64,000 bases of DNA. Source: Planctomycetota bacterium. Its GTDB lineage: Bacteria > Planctomycetota > UBA1135. Numbering within the stretch: position 1 is the first letter of the stretch; every line of letters starts with the position of its first letter. Position numbers and translations under genes: made by a program. The stretch covers positions 102,970 to 166,969 of the forward strand of contig JAAESM010000045.1 of assembly GCA_024229395.1 (NCBI GenBank), given 5' to 3'. This document shows, piece after piece, positions 52,114 through 59,880 of the stretch. The notes beneath the pieces were generated by a model that searched no databases, was not told the origin of the DNA, and saw only the letters and a list, made by a program, of their open reading frames with translations.

Positions 52114-54129
52114 CTACAGAATGTCGAGGATGCCAGTGCTGGTGGTCTGGTCCACCAAGGTGGAAACCGCCGCACGGTAGTTGAGGTCTTCGGAGAACAC
52201 CGAGTTCCATGGCAAGACTTCCTTGTCGGCCACCATGCCAAGAGCGACTGCCGCAAAGGCACGGCCAAGTGGCGTGAGACGTTCGTTGCTCATGGTCTCA
52301 ACCAAAGGCTGCACCGAACTCTTGTCGCCGATATAGCCAAGGGCGCTGGCGACTGCTGCCAGGATCGACAAGCGAGGACGCTTACCACTCTCAGGCTTCA
52401 AGTAAGGCAACAGGTTGTTAATGGCGCCACGATCCTTCATCAAACCAAGTCCTATGGAGGCTTGTCGCAGCAGGCCGGGATCGCGCTTGGAATCTTGAAC
52501 GGTCTCGCTGAGTACCAACACTGCTTGATTGGCATTCAGCAGACCGAGTGCCACCGCAGCGTATCCGCGGTATTCCGAATCGCTGGAATCGACCAAGCTT
52601 TGAAGGATGTCCTGGCTGGCGGCCTGGTTTCCCATCAAACCCATGGCGATGGCATAGGCGCCTTTGCGTTGCGGCGCCTTATTGTCGAGGAAGGCGTTGT
52701 GAGTGGCTTCCATGGCGATCGGCGAGAAGTCCGCCCCCGCATCATGCAATTGGAAAGCCATCACGCCCAAGGCCAAGCCACACCAGGGTTTGTAAAGGGT
52801 GTTGGACTTCTGCATCTTCTTGACCAGAAACTCGGTGACGTCGTCACGAAGCTGCGGATCGGCAGCGCCTAAGTAGGCCATCGAGATCGCGGTGTAATGC
52901 TTCAGCTGTTGGTCGCCGCCACTCTTCGAAAGTCTGGCAAGGTGATCGAACAGTTCGTAGTTGAGTGGGTCATTGGCGGTCGCCAACATGCCCAGCGATT
53001 GCACTGCGGATTGCTTGATCAACGGCGAGCATTTGTACTTCTTCTCGAGGACCTGCAGGAGTTGATTGACCACGGCTTGGCGCGTCAAGTCGCCAGCCGG
53101 TACCTTACGCATGAGCTTGGCCATGGCGTTAGGAATATGGGCTAGCACGATTGGCGAATCCTCAGCTTCGGCCAGGAAGCCACTCAAGGTATCGACGATA
53201 ACAGTCGGTTCGGTAGTCTCGAGTACACCAAGCGAGATCACGCATGCAACACGCAAGTCTTTGACTGCGCTGCTGTCAGTAGCAAGCACTTCCGTGAGGA
53301 TGTGAGCCACTTCGGATTTGATGCTCTCTTCATTGGTGGCACGTCCGATCATGCCCAGGCTGTAGGCGGCAAAAGTACGACTACGAACAGGCACCTCGGT
53401 CTTGCCGACTAATGCCTGTGCTTCCTTACTGTCGTTCAAGAGATTAGCCAGCAATGGGATAGCGTTCTCATCCTTGAGAATTCCGTAAGCCAGGGCGGCA
53501 GTCTCGGAGACTTCCTGCTCCCCAGCGCCAAGCTGTTTCTCCAACAGGGCCGTGACTTCGTTGGGATTGAGACCGATCTTGGCAAGAGCGATCATCACCG
53601 ACGTGGCGATATCACGGTTGTCCTCATCCTTGATCAGAGCATGCAATGCCGGCACGATGACACTGGCTTTCTGTGCTTCGGTGGGGGCCAAGTTGCCTGC
53701 ACCGCGCGCGCCTTTGCCGAGCCCAATCAAGGGCCCCATCTCGGTGACCGTGCCGGTGTCATGGATCTTGGTCTTGAGGCTCAAGAAGCGATCCTTGTTG
53801 AACTCCCACCAGTAGACCCAGGTGGTCAAATCCGTTTGTGGTATTGCTTGGCCACCGGTAACCACTGGACCTTTCGAGGGTCCTGGTGGCGTCACGCTAG
53901 GTGGCGCAGCCGGATCCGCTGGATTCGGTGGAGTGACCGGACCATTTGGTGGGCTGCTTGTCGGTGGGGTCACTGGGCTGGAAGGCGTGCCACTCGGCGG
54001 TGGTGAAGTTCCACCCGGAGGGACCGTGTCTTGTGGGCCCTTATAAGTGCCACCGTGAGCATGTAGATTCGTCGCGCCAAACAGCATGGCAAAGGCCAGC
54101 AGCGCGACAGTAATGCAGAAATGTTTCAT
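52114..54129 (-). CDS. Secreted HEAT-repeat protein (tandem paralog A)
   Basis: 671 residues. A signal peptide ends near HAHGG. Next comes HGGTYKGPQDTVPPGG, a Pro/Ser/Thr/Gly-rich linker (about residues 40-95), a conserved block DLTTWVYWWEFNKDRFLSLK, then HEAT-like repeats to the end (many copies of a pattern such as SRTFAAYSLGMIGRA, LKHYTAISMAYLGAADP and YRGYAAVALGLLNA). It ends LVDQTTSTGILDIL. The paralog at 54302 has the same plan and almost the same length (672). It is probably exported as a large scaffold; function unknown. Confidence 0.88.
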   Translation of the reverse strand: MKHFCITVALLAFAMLFGATNLHAHGGTYKGPQDTVPPGGTSPPPSGTPSSPVTPPTSSPPNGPVTPPNPADPAAPPSVTPPGPSKGPVVTGGQAIPQTDLTTWVYWWEFNKDRFLSLKTKIHDTGTVTEMGPLIGLGKGARGAGNLAPTEAQKASVIVPALHALIKDEDNRDIATSVMIALAKIGLNPNEVTALLEKQLGAGEQEVSETAALAYGILKDENAIPLLANLLNDSKEAQALVGKTEVPVRSRTFAAYSLGMIGRATNEESIKSEVAHILTEVLATDSSAVKDLRVACVISLGVLETTEPTVIVDTLSGFLAEAEDSPIVLAHIPNAMAKLMRKVPAGDLTRQAVVNQLLQVLEKKYKCSPLIKQSAVQSLGMLATANDPLNYELFDHLARLSKSGGDQQLKHYTAISMAYLGAADPQLRDDVTEFLVKKMQKSNTLYKPWCGLALGVMAFQLHDAGADFSPIAMEATHNAFLDNKAPQRKGAYAIAMGLMGNQAASQDILQSLVDSSDSEYRGYAAVALGLLNANQAVLVLSETVQDSKRDPGLLRQASIGLGLMKDRGAINNLLPYLKPESGKRPRLSILAAVASALGYIGDKSSVQPLVETMSNERLTPLGRAFAAVALGMVADKEVLPWNSVFSEDLNYRAAVSTLVDQTTSTGILDIL

Positions 54130-54227
54130 GATTGAATTCCGTGTTTTGGGACATTTTCATAAATGCAAATGGTGTGCCATTGATTCCCTATTGCAATCAG
54201 TGACGAAAAGTTCCCAATACAGAACAT
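54130..54227 (-). promoter_or_regulatory. Upstream region of paralog A, related to that of paralog B
   Basis: Aligns with the region upstream of paralog B: shared GGGACAT near 54148, GCAAA near 54167 and AAAGTTCCC at 54207-54215. GTTCCC (54210-54215) with GAAC (54222-54225) forms a partial dyad about 81 bases before the ATG. In paralog B the same element is a perfect palindrome. Confidence 0.45.
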
Positions 54228-54261
54228 GAAAAAACCGGGAAGACCTTTCGGTCTCCCCGGT
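54228..54261 (-). terminator. Rho-independent terminator after paralog B
   Basis: Read on the minus strand, 54261-54250 and 54245-54234 form a 12-bp stem (one G-U pair) closed by a GAAA loop and followed by TTTTTTC. It lies 40 bases after the stop of the 54302 gene and so separates it from paralog A. Confidence 0.92.
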
Positions 54262-54301
54262 AGGGTTGTGCGGCCCGTTGGTGAAGCCGCAGCGTGTGAT
54301 C

Positions 54302-56320
54302 CTAGAGGATGTCTAGGATGCCGGTGCCGGTCTGCTGGTCGATCAAGGTTGCGACAGCAGCACGGTAGTTCAGGTCTTCACCGAACACCGAGTTCCAAGG
54401 AAGGCTGTCCTTGTCGGCAACCATGCCCAGGGATACGGCAGCGAAAGCGCGACCGAGCGAAGTGATGCGATCGTTAGTCATGGCGTCAACCAGAGGTTGA
54501 ACAGACTGCTTATCACCGATGAAGCCCAGTGCGGTCGCTACTGCGGACAGTACTGCCAGACGTGGACGTTTGCCATCTTCAGGTGCCAAGAAGACCAACA
54601 GCTTGCTTACTGCGTTGCGGTCCTTCATCAGACCCAAGCCAATCGAAGCCTGCTTGAGCAGGTCTGGATCGCGCTTGGACTCTTCGACCACTTCACCGAT
54701 GTAGGCGAGGTGCTCCTTCGCGTTGAGCAGGCCCAACGAGATTGCGGCGTAACCACGGTAGGAGGAGTCGTTGATGCGATCCATCGAGTCGCGCAGGTCG
54801 TTCTTGGAGGCTTCGTTGCCCATCAGGCCCAAGGCAATCGCGTAAGCGGCCTTGCGCTCAGGAGCCTTAGTCTTGCGGAACTTAGCCAGGGTAGCTTCCA
54901 TCACGATCGGATCGATAGGGGCGCCAGTCTCGTTGAGCATGAAAGCCATCACGCCGAGACCAAGACCACACCAAGGCTCGTAAGGAGTACTCGACTTCTT
55001 CATGTTGTCGAGTAGGAACTTGGTGACGTCGGTGCGGGTGTCGCCAGGATCTGCAGCACCCAAGTAGGCCATCGAAATCGCCGTGTAGTGCTTCAGTTGT
55101 TGATCTTTGCCATCCTTGACCATGTCCTTGAGGATCTTGAAGATGTCCTCGTTGCGCGAATCGTTAGCGGTGGCCAACATGCCGACGGCCTGACAAGCAG
55201 ACTGACGAACCATACGCTTACTCTTCTTGTTCTTGAGGATCTTGATCAGTTGATCAATCGAAGCCTCGCGGGTCAGGTCACCAGCTTCCACGTTGGAAAG
55301 CAGCTTGGCCATCGCGTTCGGGACGTGAGCAAGTACCAGCTCGTCGTCTTTCTCAGCGTCGAGGATCTCACTCAACTTGCTGACCATGTCGGTCGGCTCA
55401 GGCATGTCGAGGATACCTATCGAGACAACACAAGCGACACGGATGTCCTTGGCTGCACTGCTGTCAGTAGTCAACGTGGTGTAAAGGATGTCAGCGATCT
55501 CCATCTTGATCTTCTCGTCGGTCGAAGCGCGACCGATCAGACCCATGGAGTAGGCGGCAAAAGTACGACTACGAAGAGGAACCTCGCTGCGGCCAACTGC
55601 GTCTTGAGCGCCTTTAGCATCGAGCAGTAGATCCTTCAGCATTGGGATCGAACTCTCATCCTTGAGGATGCCGTAGGAAAGTGCGGCAGTCTCGGAGACT
55701 TCCTGGACCTGAGCCTCGAGGTTCTTCTTGAAGACCTCGCTGGCGTTGGCAGGCTGCTCACCGATCTTTGCCAAAGCGATCATCACTGCAGTAGCGATGT
55801 CACGGTCATCTTCCTCGTCGACCAGGCTGAACAGGGCAGGCACGATGATGTTCTGAATCTGTGGCTTGGTGGGGGCCAAGGTATTGGAAACCTTTGCACC
55901 ACCGCCTAGACCGACCAAAGCACCAGCACCATCGGTGACGGTTGCGCCACTATGGACTTTCGCTTTCAGGTTCAGGAAACGGTCTTTGTTGAACTCCCAC
56001 CAGAAGACCCACGTGGTGAGGTCTGGAGCGGGTGGAGCACCAGCTTGGGTGGTTGGCTTGGCGCCAGGAGTCGCTGGGGATCCAGGAGTTGCTGGAGTAG
56101 CCGGAGTGGCTGGGGTAGCCGGAGTACTTGGAGTACTAGGAGTACTTGGAGTACTTGGCGACGACGGGGTGCTTGGGGCTGCCGGCGAAGATGGGGCACC
56201 ACCTGGTGGGACCGTATCGCCAGGGCCTTTGTAAGTACCGCCGTGAGCAGAAAGATCTGGCGTGCTGAGGAAGAAGAATCCTCCGACGACCAGGGCAAGA
56301 GTTAAGTACCAACGTTTCAT
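54302..56320 (-). CDS. Secreted HEAT-repeat protein (tandem paralog B)
   Basis: 672 residues. It has a signal peptide (LTLALVVGGFFFLSTPDLSAH), the HGGTYKGPGDTVPPGG block, a Thr-Pro-Ser/Ala repeat linker, the DLTTWVFWWEFNKDRFLNLK block and HEAT-like repeats to the C-terminus (LIDQQTGTGILDIL). It is closely similar to paralog A across its length. It has its own promoter-like TACAAT, a perfect palindrome upstream and a strong terminator, so it is probably transcribed alone. Export and an elongated solenoid shape are inferred. Confidence 0.9.
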   Translation of the reverse strand: MKRWYLTLALVVGGFFFLSTPDLSAHGGTYKGPGDTVPPGGAPSSPAAPSTPSSPSTPSTPSTPSTPATPATPATPATPGSPATPGAKPTTQAGAPPAPDLTTWVFWWEFNKDRFLNLKAKVHSGATVTDGAGALVGLGGGAKVSNTLAPTKPQIQNIIVPALFSLVDEEDDRDIATAVMIALAKIGEQPANASEVFKKNLEAQVQEVSETAALSYGILKDESSIPMLKDLLLDAKGAQDAVGRSEVPLRSRTFAAYSMGLIGRASTDEKIKMEIADILYTTLTTDSSAAKDIRVACVVSIGILDMPEPTDMVSKLSEILDAEKDDELVLAHVPNAMAKLLSNVEAGDLTREASIDQLIKILKNKKSKRMVRQSACQAVGMLATANDSRNEDIFKILKDMVKDGKDQQLKHYTAISMAYLGAADPGDTRTDVTKFLLDNMKKSSTPYEPWCGLGLGVMAFMLNETGAPIDPIVMEATLAKFRKTKAPERKAAYAIALGLMGNEASKNDLRDSMDRINDSSYRGYAAISLGLLNAKEHLAYIGEVVEESKRDPDLLKQASIGLGLMKDRNAVSKLLVFLAPEDGKRPRLAVLSAVATALGFIGDKQSVQPLVDAMTNDRITSLGRAFAAVSLGMVADKDSLPWNSVFGEDLNYRAAVATLIDQQTGTGILDIL
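56086..56163 (-). repeat. Short tandem repeat coding for the Thr-Pro-(Ser/Ala) linker
   Basis: A run of 9-base units, seen on the plus strand as variants of GGAGTACTT and GGAGTAGCC, encodes about eight Thr-Pro-Ser or Thr-Pro-Ala triplets in paralog B. Repeat number could vary by slippage without breaking the frame. Confidence 0.8.
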
Positions 56321-56414
56321 TTGTAAGTCCTAGGAATGGGACATCCTGTTAACAGCAAAGATTGTACCAACCTTATTAGGCGTGAAGCAGGGCTGAAAGT
56401 TCCCGATTGGGAAC
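56321..56414 (-). promoter_or_regulatory. Promoter and palindromic operator-like site of paralog B
   Basis: TACAAT (56361-56366 on the minus strand) is a -10 candidate about 40 bases before the ATG. GTTCCC-GATT-GGGAAC (56399-56414) is a perfect 6+6 palindrome 79 bases upstream of the ATG, at nearly the same distance as its degenerate copy before paralog A. A regulator binding site is likely but unproven. Confidence 0.5.
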
Positions 56415-56452
56415 ACGAATGGGAGCCCTAAGGCTTGGTTTGTGCGCCCCGC

Positions 56453-56458
56453 TACAGT
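56453..56458 (+). promoter_or_regulatory. Candidate -10 element of the histidine phosphatase gene
   Basis: TACAGT ends 12 bases before the ATG at 56471, giving a leader of only a few bases. Sequence prediction only. Confidence 0.35.
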
Positions 56459-56470
56459 AATTTAAGAGTT

Positions 56471-57076
56471 ATGCGTCTGTTTTTAATCCGTCACGGGCAG
56501 GTAGAGCCCGCGCGCCAAGGTAGTTTTTACGGCGGAACTGAGGTCCCGCTGAGCCCGGTTGGTGAGCAGGAAGCTCGCCGTGCAGCCCTATTTATTGCCG
56601 ATCAGGAGCTTGATTACGTGATTTCCAGCCCATTATCACGTGCTTGTTTTGGGGCGGAACAGCTGCTGGAAGGTCGTTCGACGGCAATACCATGGGTTCG
56701 CGACAGCAGTTTTCGGGAGATCGATCGCGGCAACTGGGTCGGATTGACTCCTGATGAGCTCGAAATCAAGTCGCCTGGTGCCTTGGCGGCGCATCATCAA
56801 GATCCGGCCAATTGGCGTGGGCACGGCGGCGAGTCGCTTGAGGACCTACGAATTCGGGTCATATCAGGGCTAGAAAAGATTCGTGCCTTGGGCGACGGCT
56901 TATCGGTGGCGCTGGTGTCACATATGTTTCCGACACGAGCGATTCTGGCTGAGGTCCTTGGGTTGCCGCTGACGCAATGGAATGAGATCAAGATCCCGAC
57001 GGCGTCGGTGAGTTTGGTGGAGTTCGACGCAAGTGGTAGCGCCAAAGTGATCTATCAAGGACACAAGCCGGAGTGA
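56471..57076 (+). CDS. Histidine phosphatase superfamily protein (phosphoglycerate mutase-like)
   Basis: 201 residues from the ATG at 56471, which starts directly at MRLFLIRHGQ; an earlier ATG at 56435 adds non-family sequence. The phosphohistidine motif RHG is at residues 7-9. The second arginine is in SSPLSRAC, the acid/base glutamate in FREIDRGNW, and the second histidine in ALVSHMFPTRAIL. Size and order match the CobC/GpmB-like group, which includes alpha-ribazole phosphatase and broad phosphatases. The substrate is unknown. Confidence 0.9.
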   Translation: MRLFLIRHGQVEPARQGSFYGGTEVPLSPVGEQEARRAALFIADQELDYVISSPLSRACFGAEQLLEGRSTAIPWVRDSSFREIDRGNWVGLTPDELEIKSPGALAAHHQDPANWRGHGGESLEDLRIRVISGLEKIRALGDGLSVALVSHMFPTRAILAEVLGLPLTQWNEIKIPTASVSLVEFDASGSAKVIYQGHKPE

Positions 57077-57335
57077 CCAGCTGGGCGTGCGGTGATGCAT
57101 GTGTGTGGGCAAGGCGGGAGTTTTTGCCCGGGTTATCCACAGAACTTTCCACAAGACTTTCCACATCAGGGCATTTTGCGCCTGATGACGTCGCCCAATA
57201 AAGCCCAATCGGCGCGGTTCTGGGCTACTCCGCATATCCAAGGCACCATAATATATATTATCAGACGTTTGGTAAGGCGAAAACCCAGCGCCTGAGGAAC
57301 ACCAAATCGGTGCTCTAGAAATGACTGCGCGGCCC
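57077..57335. other. Intergenic region with three DnaA-box-like sites and an AT-only palindrome (origin candidate)
   Basis: Between two convergent genes. TTATCCACA (57133-57141) is a perfect consensus DnaA box; TTTCCACAA (57146-57154) and TTTCCACAT (57158-57166) follow in the same direction at 12-13 base steps. About 80 bases further is the 14-base palindrome ATAATATATATTAT (57248-57261), a candidate unwinding element. A hairpin GGGCAA/TTGCCC (57107-57112, 57124-57129) precedes the boxes. No dnaA, dnaN or rpmH is in the window. It may be the chromosomal origin, or a DnaA-titrating or regulatory site. Confidence 0.45.
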
Positions 57336-58940
57336 CTACTCCAGAGTCTCGACTGGCTTCGGCAATAACTCTGCCGGCAGCCATGCGCCAAGTTGGAACT
57401 GCGCGTTGTGCCAAACACCCATCACACAGTCACCGACATGTGGCGTGAAGCCGCAGTCTTCTGGCAAGCCAACAACGCGGACAAGCTCGCCGTCTTCCGC
57501 TCCCACTTGCAGAGGGTCCACGGACTTGAGCCAAGCGACCGAATCCTTCGGTGCCTGTTGGACCTCCAACTCATGGTTCAGGGTCACGACATCGCGTAAC
57601 AGCTGACCGGTGGATTCCTGCAGGGCTTCCAAGGTCTGATCCAAGGGCGATCCTTGCTCCTCGATCAACCAAGTGACGAAGTTGTTCAGGCTTGCCAAAC
57701 GTGCCTCTAGGATCATCGGTGTTTCGGAGCGCAACATGTAGCCGAGTAGGTCTCCGGCTGCGACTTGCTCCGGATCCAAGCTGGCGCCACGTGTTGCGAC
57801 CAGATGCTCCAAGAAAGCGCTGATCTCGCGTGCGTCACTTTCTTCGATGGTCACGCCGTTGGCTTCGTTTTCCCAAAGGAAAGTCGCCAGCCACATCGAC
57901 ATGCCGGGCACGTCTTCGGGGCCCATCGTTTCGCCTTCGTCATTTGTTGTCGCTTGCGTGACCTCCGCGAAGGGATCACTCTCGCCGACGGGCAGTCCAA
58001 GGCTCTGCTCCAACTCCTCGAAGCTCGTCGAAAGGTCCTTGCCGCTTTTGCGTGCCAACTCAAATGCTGCCAAAGCGGATTCGATCTCGCTAGGGCTGAG
58101 TTGATCATCTTCAGCAACCTTCGCGGATGCCGATTCTTGGGTGTCTTCCGTTTCCTGTTGACCAACCGCATTCAAGGTGGCCATGGCTGTACGAATCGGT
58201 TCAAGGTCGACGTTGGTCTCGAAGGCCAAGATGTTCAAGGCTTCAGTCACGCCATGCTCGACCGCGGTATTAAGCAGGCGGTCTGCCGACCAAAGTGGCT
58301 CCCCCGCCAAAGCTTCTTCCAAGGCCTCTAAGGCATGTTCTGCTTCTTGCTGTGGCTCTTCCTGTTGGCGGAATGGTAACAACAAACGCTCACACTGACT
58401 TTGCGACAAACGCGAACGTGGTTGCTCGGCGCGGATGCGTGACAGGTCAGAAGCCAGCGCTTCACCCAAGCCATCCGCTGCAAGGAATACACATCCAGGC
58501 AACAACACATGGCTCTCACTGCTTCCCTGAGCACAACGACCAACAATGACTAGATTGTCGTCGTTGGCCGGTAATGGCCGATCCAAGCGGATCTGCCGTC
58601 CACTCCAAAGATCTTCTAGGATCGGCATCTTGCTGTCGTCGCTAGCGACTTCTTGGAAGATCCCGAAGAAGCTTTCGAGCAAGCGTTGCCAGGCATCATC
58701 GTCTTGCAGACTCTCCGGTGCCCATGCCACGGCGGGCGGCGCGCCCAGACTTGGCGGCGCATGTTCAATCAAAAACCACTCGCGAAAGCGCAGCTTGGTG
58801 GGCTCATCCGTGGTGCTGCCGGCCAGGAAATCCTCGTAGGACTCGCTGTACTCCGCTTGCAGGGTTGGATGTGCAAGAACTCGCTGCTCGAGTTCCTCGA
58901 GTAGTCGGTCAAAATCGTGCTGGCCTAAGGTTTGTGACAT
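57336..58940 (-). CDS. Acidic cytoplasmic protein of unknown function
   Basis: 534 residues, strongly acidic, with no signal peptide or membrane segment. Mostly helical; low-complexity Glu/Gln stretches occur around residues 190-215 and 260-300 (QQEEPQQEAEHALEALEEAL). The C-terminal ~60 residues are more beta-like (VRVVGLPEDCGFTPHVGDCVMG). No catalytic motif is recognised. A TAAAAT hexamer (58956-58961, minus strand) ends 15 bases before the ATG. It borders the DnaA-box cluster. Confidence 0.75.
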   Translation of the reverse strand: MSQTLGQHDFDRLLEELEQRVLAHPTLQAEYSESYEDFLAGSTTDEPTKLRFREWFLIEHAPPSLGAPPAVAWAPESLQDDDAWQRLLESFFGIFQEVASDDSKMPILEDLWSGRQIRLDRPLPANDDNLVIVGRCAQGSSESHVLLPGCVFLAADGLGEALASDLSRIRAEQPRSRLSQSQCERLLLPFRQQEEPQQEAEHALEALEEALAGEPLWSADRLLNTAVEHGVTEALNILAFETNVDLEPIRTAMATLNAVGQQETEDTQESASAKVAEDDQLSPSEIESALAAFELARKSGKDLSTSFEELEQSLGLPVGESDPFAEVTQATTNDEGETMGPEDVPGMSMWLATFLWENEANGVTIEESDAREISAFLEHLVATRGASLDPEQVAAGDLLGYMLRSETPMILEARLASLNNFVTWLIEEQGSPLDQTLEALQESTGQLLRDVVTLNHELEVQQAPKDSVAWLKSVDPLQVGAEDGELVRVVGLPEDCGFTPHVGDCVMGVWHNAQFQLGAWLPAELLPKPVETLE

Positions 58941-59059
58941 GATGTCGAACCGGTCATTTTACCCCATTCAGGGCAAAAGGCTAGCTGCTGCCGATGTGGG
59001 TGGCAGACTTTGCCTACGTGCGTGTGCAGGCTATCGCCAACCTGCGAGCCGGGCTGTGC

Positions 59060-59650
59060 TTAGGCCTGTTCCAGCTCTTGCGCCTGCGGGTGGCGTGAGA
59101 AAGCCCCAGGGCGCATCAGGATGCGGTGTGGCTCCTCTTCACTGACCCACTTGCCGTGGTTGCGTCGCCATGAGTCCAGTTCGGCATCGTTGGCGCAGGC
59201 AAGCGTGACCTCGAGGCAGTTGCCTTGCCAGCTGCATTTGACCGACGAACTGTCGAAAATCTCAGCGCGCATTTGCAGCCACAAAGACAGGGCCAAGCTG
59301 GCTTCTGGTTGTTCAATCACGGGCAGGCGTTCGCCCGCTTCTTCGGGAGTTCCCATGCCTAAGGCGCAGGCCAGGAAAACCGCGGGTGCCTCACCGTTGA
59401 GTACTCTTTGGCGCGGTGGCGAATGGTGCAGCAAGGAACGCAACCAATCGAGACGGCCAAGCAAAAGCAGGTCTTCATCCATGCGTTGGTGGACACGAGA
59501 CTGCTCCCCTTCCGGGACGCCGATCTCGATCCAGCCGCTCAGTAGGCCGCGTACGCCGCGCAGGCGGTGCAAGCTAATGCTGAAACACCGGTCGACCAAA
59601 TCGCGAAATGGCTGGCCAAAGGGTTCCGCTCCAGAATCTATGTTCACCAC
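59060..59650 (-). CDS. Unknown protein, possibly a degenerate histidine-kinase-fold protein
   Basis: 196 residues from a GTG at 59650, no signal peptide. Two N-terminal helices (FSISLHRLRGVRGLLSGWIE and LGRLDWLRSLLHHS) and a C-terminal beta-rich part (VKCSWQGNCLEVTLACAN) loosely recall a dimerisation/phosphotransfer domain followed by a reduced ATPase fold, as in ChpT-like phosphotransferases. ATP-binding boxes N, G1 and G2 are not visible. This is a weak structural guess. A TATAAA hexamer ends 6 bases before the GTG. The 119 bases between this gene and the next one downstream hold nothing recognisable. Confidence 0.65.
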   Translation of the reverse strand: MVNIDSGAEPFGQPFRDLVDRCFSISLHRLRGVRGLLSGWIEIGVPEGEQSRVHQRMDEDLLLLGRLDWLRSLLHHSPPRQRVLNGEAPAVFLACALGMGTPEEAGERLPVIEQPEASLALSLWLQMRAEIFDSSSVKCSWQGNCLEVTLACANDAELDSWRRNHGKWVSEEEPHRILMRPGAFSRHPQAQELEQA

Positions 59651-59656
59651 GTAGTT

Positions 59657-59662
59657 TTTATA
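59657..59662 (-). promoter_or_regulatory. Candidate -10 element for the gene at 59060-59650
   Basis: TATAAA on the minus strand, ending 6 bases before the GTG start codon, as for clpX and aroA. Sequence prediction only. Confidence 0.35.
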
Positions 59663-59733
59663 ACACTCTTAGGCCTAGATTTTCAAGCAAGCTCTGGAGT
59701 ATCCAGCGCTCACGATAACAATTCGTCTGAAGA

Positions 59734-59820
59734 TGGTGCCGGAGGGGGGACTCGAACCCCCACTCCCTTGCGAGAAATGGATTTTGAATCCATCGCGTCT
59801 GCCAATTCCGCCACTCCGGC
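59734..59820 (-). tRNA. tRNA-Leu (anticodon CAA)
   Basis: 87 nucleotides including an encoded CCA (59734-59736). The acceptor stem pairs GCCGGAG (59820-59814) with CTCCGGC (59744-59738), with discriminator A at 59737. The anticodon loop TTCAAAA between ATGGA and TCCAT gives anticodon CAA, reading UUG. The long variable arm (CTCGCAAGGGAG region) and the GGTTCGAGTCC T arm are typical of class II tRNA-Leu. The flanks (59651-59733 and 59821-59880) contain no further gene. Confidence 0.97.
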
Positions 59821-59880
59821 AACTTCAGGCTCGGCATTATGCCAGAGCCCGAAGCGAAATCTAACTATTTCTGCGAACTG

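Noticed and set aside
56086..56163. Short repeats resembling a CRISPR-like array
   Set aside because: The units are 9 bases with no spacers and stay in frame as a Thr-Pro-rich linker.
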